In this document: positions 56,975 through 64,000 of the stretch, in pieces
Position numbering within the stretch: the first letter of the stretch is position 1
How the letters are laid out: the number at the start of each line of letters is the position of its first letter
Source: Ignavibacteriaceae bacterium
GTDB lineage: Bacteria; Bacteroidota; Ignavibacteria; Ignavibacteriales; Ignavibacteriaceae
Length of the DNA stretch: 64,000 nucleotides
Assembly: GCA_013388545.1 (NCBI GenBank)
Contig: JACAFB010000047.1
Coordinates: 1 to 64,000, forward strand
Direction: 5' to 3'
Program-made: the position numbers and the translations under genes
The notes under the pieces: model-generated
What the model was told of the DNA's origin: nothing
The model's database searches: none
What the model saw: the letters and a program-made list of their open reading frames with translations, nothing else

Positions 56975-57318
56975 TTATTTGTTTTCGTTCAGATGGTTTT
57001 GAAGATTATACTTTAATGAACCAATTTCATTCTGAATTATAAACCAGATAATGCTAATATCAACTGAAAAATATTCGTGGACTATTTATTTCTTATCCCT
57101 TTTATTTTTTGCCAAGGAATATCACGGAATCTGTTTTGAATATCTTCGGGTAAGTTTTTAGAAGCTTCCCCTATTATTTCAATATTTCTAACAACGGCAT
57201 CAATAACAAGGGTGTTCTGTGCAAATTCTTCGAAAGTTATATTGCGGGAATACTCTTCTATTTTATTTATGCTCTCTATAATATCTTCAAACAGAATTTT
57301 CCAGTCACGTTTAGACAT
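56975..57318 (-). pseudogene. hepT: HepT-like HEPN toxin, frameshifted inside its active motif
   Basis: The intact frame reads SKRDWKILFEDIIESINKI...IPWQKIKGIRNK and then stops (57082). A shift of -1 at that point restores RNKIVHEYFSVDISIIWFII...LNENK and ends at 56975, six bases before hsdM. RNKIVHEY is the RX4HXY motif of HepT ribonucleases, so one missing base cuts the motif after RNK. In intact pairs HepT is the RNase toxin and is silenced when MntA adds AMP to the Tyr of this motif. Here the toxin should be inactive unless ribosomes slip. It overlaps mntA by eight bases. Confidence 0.8.
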
Positions 57319-57601
57319 AAATCAAATCTTGTTTGATATACTTCATCATTCTTGGTTTAATTGAATTTGGAGTAACAAGGTCAACTTTGACTCCTAATAT
57401 TTCTTCAAGTTCATCAGCAAGTGAAACAAATTCTAGTCCGATTGGTTCATCAAACTCGACTAAAATATCAACATCACTTTTAGCAGTTGCATCACCTCTG
57501 ACAATAGAGCCGAATAAACCGATATTTTTAATATGATATTTATCTCTGAGTATTGGTTTATGAATTTCAATAAGCTTTTTTATTTCATTTAAGTTTTTCA
57601 T
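57311..57601 (-). CDS. mntA: MntA-type nucleotidyltransferase antitoxin
   Basis: 96 residues, the full length of minimal nucleotidyltransferases. GLFGSIVRGDATAKSDVDILVEF at residues 28-50 contains the exact GSX10DXD motif (GS at 31-32, DVD at 43-45) needed for AMP transfer. MntA AMPylates HepT to silence it. The partner gene downstream is frameshifted, so this antitoxin may now be without target. Its ATG is behind a short AT-rich leader. Confidence 0.88.
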   Translation of the reverse strand: MKNLNEIKKLIEIHKPILRDKYHIKNIGLFGSIVRGDATAKSDVDILVEFDEPIGLEFVSLADELEEILGVKVDLVTPNSIKPRMMKYIKQDLIYV

Positions 57602-57698
57602 AATTCATTTCGATCGGTGTTAGTAAAATACATTCTATCTTTTTGACTGCAATATCATAAAGTAAATTTATAATAAAAAGAATAAAAACTGCCTTTAA

Positions 57699-57779
57699 AT
57701 AATCTCAGTAGCTTACACCGTCATCTCTTAAAGTGTTGCAGTAATTCCAAACGCGCTGAACTATTGATGCTGTTGTCAT
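57699..57779. repeat. 81-bp direct repeat, copy B (relic hsdM start)
   Basis: On the minus strand this reads ATG, then the first 23 codons of HsdM (MTTASIVQRVWNYCNTLRDD...), then a stop. The ATG overlaps the fic stop as ATGA, so it is likely the original hsdM start position. Copy A lies 811 bases away, beyond mntA-hepT. Confidence 0.9.
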
Positions 57780-58918
57780 TTATTATCCTTAAAAAGATTC
57801 AGATACTCAGTAAATTCAAATTCACGATTACGCTTCCAGCCAGTCTTTTCTTTGAGGATACCAAGTCTTTCAAAATCCGCGAGAATAGTGTTTGCTGTCG
57901 GAAGCGATACTCTTAATTCATCCTGAACATCCAGAGCAGTTACGACAGATCTTCTGAAAAGATATTTAAGTAAAGATTTTGCCGTTGGCAGCTTCTTACC
58001 GAGCTTAATTAATTTCTTGTCCTCTATCTGCTCATTAAGTTTTAGAATGGCTTTGAATGTATTAATTCCTTTATCACTCGTTTCAATTATTCCAACAAGA
58101 AAAAACTTTATCCATTGAGCAAGATCATTTTTTACTCTGACATTATTCAAATTATCATAGTAAAGCTGGCGATGTCTTTCAAAATAGTCCGACAAGTAAA
58201 GTGATGGTTTTGTTAACAGATTAGTGCTCACTAAATAAAGTATAATGAGCAAACGACCAATTCTTCCATTGCCATCAAGAAATGGATGTATGGTTTCAAA
58301 CTGGTAATGAGCAATACCTGCTCTAATAAGAACCGGAACATCAATCTGATCATTATGCAAAAAATTTTCAAGGTCACTCATAAGTTCATTTATTTCTGTG
58401 TGAACCGGTGGGATAAATATTGCATCTTTAAGTGTTGCTCCACCAATCCAGTTCTGACTCGTGCGAAATTCGCCCGGATTTCTGTTCTGACCTTTGACAC
58501 CTTTCATCAATATTCTATGTGCATCTTTCAATAATCTTGTGGATAGTGGTAATGTTTCGAGTTTACTTATTGAACTGTTTACTGCTTCTATGTAGTTATG
58601 AACTTCCTGCCAATCGTCTTTTCTCTCTGGAGCGATATCAGATTCTTTTTTTAATGCTTCTTCTATTTCCGTTTGTGTGCCTTCAATTTTACTGGACTTA
58701 GCAGCTTCTTTTGCAATGTGCATTTCTATAAAAATATCAATATCCGGAACTTGCATTGCGAATGTATCCAATGCACCGAGTTTTCTATTGGCTTCAGCAA
58801 GTAAAGTATTGATTTTTGCATCCTCCCAAATCCATTGCTGATTTATTTCGGTCGGTGAAAAGCTTTTGTATTCATTCTGCTGTAAATAACTGCCACTATT
58901 AAATTCTTCAATTTTCAT
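57776..58918 (-). CDS. fic: Fic-family protein adenylyltransferase with C-terminal winged helix
   Basis: 380 residues. The Fic motif HPFLDGNGRIGR (H211-R222) is intact, so AMP transfer to Ser/Thr/Tyr hydroxyls is likely. An N-terminal inhibitory helix with S75-x-x-x-E79-G80 makes it a self-inhibited class II Fic protein. Residues about 315-375 (VVTALDVQDELRVSLPTANTILADFERLGILKE) form a winged helix, suggesting DNA binding and self-control. Fic proteins of this build are often encoded with type I restriction genes, and the stop overlaps a relic hsdM start (ATGA). Three palindromes lie just upstream. Confidence 0.92.
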   Translation of the reverse strand: MKIEEFNSGSYLQQNEYKSFSPTEINQQWIWEDAKINTLLAEANRKLGALDTFAMQVPDIDIFIEMHIAKEAAKSSKIEGTQTEIEEALKKESDIAPERKDDWQEVHNYIEAVNSSISKLETLPLSTRLLKDAHRILMKGVKGQNRNPGEFRTSQNWIGGATLKDAIFIPPVHTEINELMSDLENFLHNDQIDVPVLIRAGIAHYQFETIHPFLDGNGRIGRLLIILYLVSTNLLTKPSLYLSDYFERHRQLYYDNLNNVRVKNDLAQWIKFFLVGIIETSDKGINTFKAILKLNEQIEDKKLIKLGKKLPTAKSLLKYLFRRSVVTALDVQDELRVSLPTANTILADFERLGILKEKTGWKRNREFEFTEYLNLFKDNK

Positions 58919-58935
58919 CGTTTTTGTGGTTTTTC

Positions 58936-59061
58936 TTTAATTATAAAAAGTTATAATTAAATATAATGCCTTTTCTTTAATTATAGCAAATTATAATTAA
59001 AGTTATTTTAGTTTCTTTAATTATAACAAAACATAATTAAGCCATCTTAATTATAAAAATC
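58936..59061. promoter_or_regulatory. Array of palindromic operators upstream of fic
   Basis: Three copies of TTTAATTATA-N6-TATAATTAAA (58936-58961, 58976-59001 and a slightly changed copy at 59016-59041) are spaced exactly 40 bases apart. The phase 5' context TTTC before each copy is also kept. A fourth, weaker half-site lies at 59046-59061. The symmetric 26-bp unit fits a dimeric repressor, and the winged helix of Fic is the nearest candidate. The fic promoter must lie in or beside the array. Confidence 0.7.
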
Positions 59062-59095
59062 ATTTAATGTGAAGACTATAATGTGTTGAGGATTT

Positions 59096-59142
59096 GAGGC
59101 GGATTCCTTCGGAAGAACCTCCGACCTGCTGATTATGAGTCA
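59096..59142 (-). pseudogene. 3' fragment of a tRNA with CAT anticodon
   Basis: The minus strand reads TGACTCATAATCAGCAGGTCGGAGGTTC, matching the anticodon-to-T-arm part of tRNA(CAT), for example the gene at 7816-7889. It then has about nine extra bases in the T-loop before AATCCGCC. No 5' half is present. Not functional; a possible recombination scar. Confidence 0.55.
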
Positions 59143-59341
59143 TGAAGACATTTTCATTTCCATAATATTACCCCCATAACTTATTGTAATCAAAGCAGTC
59201 ACAGAATCGCATTTTTTGATGGTGTGAGCTGAAGTAGTAATTAAAAATAGTAAAATAAAAAATTTCTGCCTCTAAAAAATCTTAAGCGTCAATAAGTAAT
59301 AAGAATTTTATTTAAAATATTCTCTTTTCGAATTGTTTTTC

Positions 59342-59600
59342 TTAAAAGAAAGCTACTCTATACTTCCTCAACTCTTTATATATGCCTCTTGCACCAACAC
59401 ATACAATGTCTAATAAATTCCAGAACCCAGCACCATGATTGTGATGCACCGTATGAACCAAATCATGAAGAATTACATAATCAATTAAATGTTCAGGTAA
59501 CCGCATTAGATAAATACTTAGATTTATATTGTTCTTCCGTGAGTAGCTTCCCCATCTTGATTTAATATTTTTAAGCGAAAATTTTTTGTTATTTCTCTTT
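59342..59600 (-). pseudogene. Remnant of a YgjP/DUF45-type metallopeptidase
   Basis: The minus frame ending at 59342 reads IKSRWGSYSRKNNINLSIYL, MRLPEHLIDYVILHDLVHTVHHNHG and FWNLLD, the C-terminal third of YgjP-like zinc peptidases (IKSRWGSCS and HELVH motifs). The catalytic Glu of HExxH is Asp (HDLVH), and the N-terminal part is missing or in other frames with stops. Confidence 0.65.
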
Positions 59601-59695
59601 CATTTAATCTATCATAAATAATTTATAAACCAAGTTTATTTATTGTACTTAGCTTAAATTAGTTCGATTGAATTTTGTTAATTATAATATGTCTT

Positions 59696-60493
59696 TTAAA
59701 CTTTTAATAAATAAAGTAATATAAAAAATATTATAAGAATAACTGTTGAAATAATAAAATAAAGATTAGTCTTATTTCCTTTTTTCAATAAATTAAAATA
59801 CTTCTCCAAATTTTTGATTATCTCAACAGACCGCTGTTCTATTCTATCAGTTTTCAATGATAGGTCTGATTTAATTCGATCAATCTCTTGCTTAATATTA
59901 GCTTCAACAGATTCAACTCTTGTTAAAATGTTTTGAGTTGATAAGACAATTCCTGCTACATTTGTATCAAGTTTATCCATCCTTTGAGGGATGTTTATAT
60001 CCTTAATTGTATGATCTAATGAAAGAACCGAGTTGTTTAGGTTGTCAATTTTGTCGAATAAATTACTATTAATTTCATTAAACTGTTTAATAAGAATTTC
60101 ATTTTGGGATTCGATATCATTAAAAATATTTGTAACAACAGCCTCAGTATTTAAAATTTTTGTAAAAATTGAATCTAGTCTCTGGGGAAAATCAATTTTA
60201 TCAATATAATCGATATATATCTTAAAATTATTATTCAATTTCTTATTGGTGCTAAAAAGATCACTTGCGGTATTCTTAAGTTCTTCCAATCCTTTTGTAA
60301 GATCATTTAGTTTATTCTCATAATCTTTGATTAATCTTTCGATTGAAGATTCTATTTTTGCTTTTAATTCTTTTACGGACTCCACAGAGACCGAAGAAAT
60401 TTCTTCGGCTTTTGAGATATGTTTGACTGCTTTATCTAAAGCCTGGAGCTCGCTTTCAAGCTTAGATAATTCCTCATGTATTTTTTCGTTCAT
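59696..60493 (-). CDS. Coiled-coil protein with C-terminal membrane anchor, helicase partner
   Basis: 265 residues: almost entirely helical heptad coiled coil from residue 1 to 235 (many L/I-x-x-x-L/I repeats; Asn, Asp and Lys rich), then one membrane helix (LYFIISTVILIIFFILLYLL) and a two-residue tail. There is no signal peptide, so this is a tail-anchored-like protein with its coil in the cytoplasm. No family recognised. The ATG lies 20 bases inside the end of the RecQ-like helicase gene, so the two are translated as one operon. The layout recalls membrane-tethered helicase partners of phage-defence systems, but this is only an analogy. Confidence 0.75.
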   Translation of the reverse strand: MNEKIHEELSKLESELQALDKAVKHISKAEEISSVSVESVKELKAKIESSIERLIKDYENKLNDLTKGLEELKNTASDLFSTNKKLNNNFKIYIDYIDKIDFPQRLDSIFTKILNTEAVVTNIFNDIESQNEILIKQFNEINSNLFDKIDNLNNSVLSLDHTIKDINIPQRMDKLDTNVAGIVLSTQNILTRVESVEANIKQEIDRIKSDLSLKTDRIEQRSVEIIKNLEKYFNLLKKGNKTNLYFIISTVILIIFFILLYLLKV

Positions 60494-63400
60494 AATCCAC
60501 CAAAAATAATTTATTAAAATTTTCTAACCAGATTCTATGGTATTTAGTTTTTAGAAGTTCGATGATGTCTTCAATTCTTTGATCGATATAGTCATTTGCA
60601 TGTTCTTTAATTGTATCTAAGTATTTTATAATATATTCAAAATATTCACTACCACTAGGTTTTATATTTTGTAAGTATAACTCAAATCCTTTTGCCATAC
60701 TTTGAATACCGTCTTCTAGCAAAATAATATTTCGCTGCTCAATTGATAAAACTGCATAAGCTTTTAAGAGATGTATTGAAAAAGAATCAGGACGAAGTTG
60801 TAACATTCTTAAACAAGCTCCGCGAAGATGTCTAAAATTATTAACTTGTGATTCCATATACCCTATGAATTCCCATATAAGCTCAAAATCATCTCTTCCA
60901 GAAATTAAAATTCGATCATATAATGATTTATTAATACCATCTTCTTCGTAGCTCTGCCTAGCATACTTAGAATTAAAGTAGTAATAAACATAATCCTTGA
61001 ATTCCAAATTTGATGTTTGGAGTCTGTACTGACAAGCATATTTCATATCATAAATTGCCTGTTTTCTCTTCTTACCTATTTCGGAGTAAACGAAATCAAT
61101 TAAATAGTTTATTGTCTTAGAGAGATAATTACTAAGATTAAGTTCACTAATTTTATTCAATTCTTGCTCAATCTTGTTAGTAGAATAATACTTCAACAAA
61201 TATTCCCTAATAGCATTTTTGATATCATCGTCAGACTTTTTTCTACCCTTTATAGTATATGTATTGGTTCTATAATCAACCTCATACTCATCAATTATAC
61301 CTAAAATAGAAAGTCTGTATATTGCCTTTTCAGTATCTTGCCTGTCCCTTATACGATAAAAAATATTTTTTAACCTATTTGTCCTCTCACTTGAAAGAGT
61401 AATTCCGAGTCTTTCATAAAAATCTTCAAAGTGAATTGCCCTTGATTTTTTTCCTTTTGGGGTGTATAAATGTGCTTTTTTGATTTCTTCTTGAGTTTTT
61501 ATTATTTCATTATTTTCCAAATAATCTGACATTGATTTGTAAACTTTTTTCCAATCATTGTTAAAGCCTAATGTAATTTCAAAATCATCACTATTCTCCA
61601 GAATTTTGTTGATACCAAGTTGCGGAGGTCTGTCTATTTCGGTTTTTAGCCAATCAACCTTAGAATTTCCATTAAGAACTCTTTCTTCTATGAACTCTTT
61701 TACCTTTTTCAAAATTTCGCGGGAGATTTCTATATCTAAGTTAGATCTGGATAGATCTGGTTCAAAATTATTTATTGGTAAGCATCCATATTTTTCTTCA
61801 AAATTCTTTTGAGCAAATAAATAATAAAAACCATCTCGGCTTTTCCATAACTTACAGTATGCTTCATAACCATTTTCTTCTAAATATTCATTCACTAAAT
61901 CCAAATTAGTGAGTTGGGGATATGAAATTTCGTATAACAACTCTCTAATGATCCATTTTTCTTTTTCAACACCCCTAAAAGAGTTAGAATAAAAATCCTC
62001 TAAAATTTTAGAATCAATTTCGAAAATGTTTCCATTAGCAATAAATTTCTGCTGATTAAATAATATATATGCCAATGATAATTTACCATCCCTGCCAATT
62101 CTTCCGGATTCTTGAATAAAGCTCTCAATTGAACTTGGAAAATTAAGGTGGATTGAAAAACGAATGTTGGGTTTATCAATCCCCATCCCAAAAGCTTTGG
62201 TACAAACTAAAAGATTCAACTTATTAGAAATAAACTTGTCCTGATTTTCAATATTATCTTTTTCTACTTGCGAATTATCTTTATCGTCTTCATCGTTCGT
62301 ACCTATAAATGTACCAGCAAATCGCTTCAAATCTTTTTCTAAATTATCATAGACACCCATTTTTTCCCTGTTGTTCTGATTATATCTATCAGTGACTCCA
62401 AATACCCACCCACGATGCGGACAAAATATAATACTGGCATTAAAACAATTATTATTATAAAAATTATCTAATATAATTTCTGACAACCTAATTTTTTGTA
62501 ATTCATCCGCTAAAATGAATTCACCATACTTGATAATTCTTTGTGGATCATTGATATAGGCATCATTAAATATATCATTCTCATTTAAATTGAATAACTG
62601 TAATTTTTCAGGAATCTGTCTCAGAATCTGATTAACAATCTTGTGTTTTTCTATACCAAGTTGCTTCTTAATGTCTAATTCGTTGTTTCCAAAAAAGTTA
62701 ATATTAATTTCTTTAACTTCATACTGAATTTCTGGTCTGTTGGTCGTTTCATAACGAATAATAGCATCTGAATCTAGTGGATTATTTACAGTCGAAATTT
62801 CTCTTAGAATATCAGAAAGTACATCGAAAGAAGCTGTCGCAGTAAGTCCAAATAAAGTAACAGGAGAACCATCCTTTGTTAAACAGTATCTGATTGCATT
62901 TTCTCCAAGCCTTAAGTATGAGGTTCGGAAATCATGCCCCCATTCAGACACACAATGTGCTTCATCGATAACGCAATAACTGAAGTAAATTTTTTTCTCA
63001 TTCATTGAATTAAGTAACTGCCGAAATTCAGTTATTTGCAGACGTTCCGGAGAGACAAACGCAAACAACACCTCACCATTTTGTAATCGGTACTCTGCAC
63101 TTTCACGTTGAACATGATTCATTGTAGAATTAATAAACAAGGAATTGTCAATTAAATTCCTCCTTAAAGAATCGACTTGATCTTTCATCAATGATTTAAT
63201 AGGATCTACAATTAGAGTAACTCCCGCCTGTAGAAGCGCTGCCAACTGATATGTGAGCGATTTACCTCCACCCGTCTGAAGTAATCCAATGACACTTTCT
63301 AATTGAATGGCTCGGTTTAAAATAGGAAGTTGACCTAATCTGAATTCCTCCTTCCTAAAAATATCTCTTAGTAAATTTGTAAGTATTACTTTTCTTTCTT

Positions 63401-64000
63401 CAATTTCTTCGAAGTTATCATTAGGAAGTCTCTTACAAACCGGTTGATATTTTATTCTGTCAGAGCAATGAATTTTTCTGAGTGATTTAATTGAATGAAT
63501 TGATCTGATAGATCCGAAATTTTTCGGGGCTTTTGGAAATTTAACTCGTTTAGTAAGACCATCCCTTTCTAGCATCGAGATATCTAAAACTAAATCGTAC
63601 TCAGTTTCGTCTTTTATGACATCATCTTTTAATCTTAATTTGTCTATTACAGAACCATTTAATGATGATAATCGAAATTCATCAGTTGTATAAACCTGCA
63701 GATCAATCTTAGGGGGTCTGAATTCCTTACCTTGAAGAGAATAAATATTTTGTAATAGATACAAAGTATCTTCAATTGCTAATGATGCACAAGAAACGTC
63801 CTTTTCAATAACTGCAATCTTCCATTTTTCATCTGAGAGATTCAACGCTCCTCTTATTATGAATTCTATAAGAGTTTTTTGTATCCTTGCAATTGCAAAA
63901 GGTGTTAAAACTAAATGAAAAGCATCTAAAACTTCAGGGGTATTTAAAAAATTATTTGAATAATTTTTTTTAATTTGTGAAAAGTAATCAGATTGAAAAA
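60474..64000 (-). CDS. Large RecQ-like DEAH helicase with long N- and C-terminal extensions (5' partial)
   Basis: The frame stays open to the right edge; the TTG at 63845 has an in-frame upstream extension (TPFAIARIQKTLIEFIIRG...), so the true start lies outside. Numbered from that TTG: Walker A LLQTGGGKSLTYQ at 188-200, DEAH at about 294-297 (VIDEAHCVSEWGHDFR), GLTATAS, and motif VI QESGRIGRDGK at 578-588, a RecQ-type SF2 core. About 520 further residues follow without recognised RQC or HRDC domains, mostly helical. Predicted 3'-5' DNA helicase or translocase. It overlaps the coiled-coil gene by 20 bases. Strongly AT-rich, pointing to transfer. Confidence 0.87.
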   Translation of the reverse strand, partial: FQSDYFSQIKKNYSNNFLNTPEVLDAFHLVLTPFAIARIQKTLIEFIIRGALNLSDEKWKIAVIEKDVSCASLAIEDTLYLLQNIYSLQGKEFRPPKIDLQVYTTDEFRLSSLNGSVIDKLRLKDDVIKDETEYDLVLDISMLERDGLTKRVKFPKAPKNFGSIRSIHSIKSLRKIHCSDRIKYQPVCKRLPNDNFEEIEERKVILTNLLRDIFRKEEFRLGQLPILNRAIQLESVIGLLQTGGGKSLTYQLAALLQAGVTLIVDPIKSLMKDQVDSLRRNLIDNSLFINSTMNHVQRESAEYRLQNGEVLFAFVSPERLQITEFRQLLNSMNEKKIYFSYCVIDEAHCVSEWGHDFRTSYLRLGENAIRYCLTKDGSPVTLFGLTATASFDVLSDILREISTVNNPLDSDAIIRYETTNRPEIQYEVKEININFFGNNELDIKKQLGIEKHKIVNQILRQIPEKLQLFNLNENDIFNDAYINDPQRIIKYGEFILADELQKIRLSEIILDNFYNNNCFNASIIFCPHRGWVFGVTDRYNQNNREKMGVYDNLEKDLKRFAGTFIGTNDEDDKDNSQVEKDNIENQDKFISNKLNLLVCTKAFGMGIDKPNIRFSIHLNFPSSIESFIQESGRIGRDGKLSLAYILFNQQKFIANGNIFEIDSKILEDFYSNSFRGVEKEKWIIRELLYEISYPQLTNLDLVNEYLEENGYEAYCKLWKSRDGFYYLFAQKNFEEKYGCLPINNFEPDLSRSNLDIEISREILKKVKEFIEERVLNGNSKVDWLKTEIDRPPQLGINKILENSDDFEITLGFNNDWKKVYKSMSDYLENNEIIKTQEEIKKAHLYTPKGKKSRAIHFEDFYERLGITLSSERTNRLKNIFYRIRDRQDTEKAIYRLSILGIIDEYEVDYRTNTYTIKGRKKSDDDIKNAIREYLLKYYSTNKIEQELNKISELNLSNYLSKTINYLIDFVYSEIGKKRKQAIYDMKYACQYRLQTSNLEFKDYVYYYFNSKYARQSYEEDGINKSLYDRILISGRDDFELIWEFIGYMESQVNNFRHLRGACLRMLQLRPDSFSIHLLKAYAVLSIEQRNIILLEDGIQSMAKGFELYLQNIKPSGSEYFEYIIKYLDTIKEHANDYIDQRIEDIIELLKTKYHRIWLENFNKLFLVDYERKNT

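Noticed and set aside
58936-59061. CRISPR array
   Set aside because: Only three units, each palindromic over its whole 26 bases, with short 14-base gaps rather than unique spacers of about 30, and no cas genes nearby.
59096-59142. Functional tRNA-Met
   Set aside because: No 5' half or acceptor stem, and the T-loop is interrupted by extra bases.

Overview
The window is AT-rich bacterial chromosome that most resembles Ignavibacteriota (Ignavibacteria/Melioribacter-like, Bacteroidota-Chlorobiota side). The main evidence is four secreted proteins ending in the NYPNPFNPxTxIxY type A C-terminal sorting domain of type IX secretion (T9SS), together with a PorD-like (DUF4835) protein and a PorV/PorQ-like outer-membrane protein. 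Starts are often ATG, but several genes use TTG, in some cases behind a strong AAGGAG/AGGAGG site. This assignment is inferred from protein style, not from a 16S gene.

Region by region. 0-8 kb holds secreted and envelope proteins (sorting-domain tail, lipoprotein, NAGPA-like protein, a large BNR/sortilin-like protein), a tRNA(CAT), and two decayed genes (a thioredoxin-fold protein and a VOC/glyoxalase protein). 8-18.5 kb is mostly minus strand: a HIT hydrolase, an EF-G paralogue, YtxH and DUF948 proteins, then a tightly overlapping run of small FnIII-like protein, SpoIID, Maf, flippase-like membrane protein and NADP-isocitrate dehydrogenase, followed by a MATE exporter. 18.5-28 kb holds three T9SS cargo proteins, an NAD(P)-binding DUF2867 protein and tRNA-Ala genes. 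28.5-32 kb carries an apparent bacterial ceramide-synthesis cassette: extended SDR (CerR-like), serine palmitoyltransferase-like enzyme, and a GNAT-fold acyltransferase (bCerS-like). 32-37 kb has the T9SS/outer-membrane genes and a type II NADH dehydrogenase. 37-52.5 kb is housekeeping: a three-receiver hybrid kinase, GltX, GlnS, PurD, GuaB, an acyl-CoA dehydrogenase, a rhodanese/MauE pair, and a DnaE-like protein that stops after the palm region. 52.5-56 kb is a metal-uptake locus with a ZnuD-like TonB-dependent receptor and a two-domain lipoprotein.

From tRNA-Ser(GCT) at 56.2 kb to the window end lies an accessory island of partly decayed defence-type genes. It contains an HsdM with its catalytic middle deleted, a MntA/HepT toxin-antitoxin pair whose HepT is frameshifted inside its RX4HXY motif, an 81-bp direct repeat of the hsdM start on both sides of that pair, and an intact Fic protein. 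Upstream of fic are three 26-bp palindromes spaced exactly 40 bp apart, a tRNA(CAT) fragment and a YgjP-type peptidase remnant. The island ends with an intact-looking two-gene operon: a large RecQ-like helicase, running off the right edge, and an overlapping coiled-coil protein with a C-terminal membrane anchor.

The most interesting items are the fic operator array, the duplicated hsdM start around the toxin-antitoxin pair, the helicase/coiled-coil operon, and the ceramide cassette. Functions are assigned from recognisable motifs only; no database search was run.
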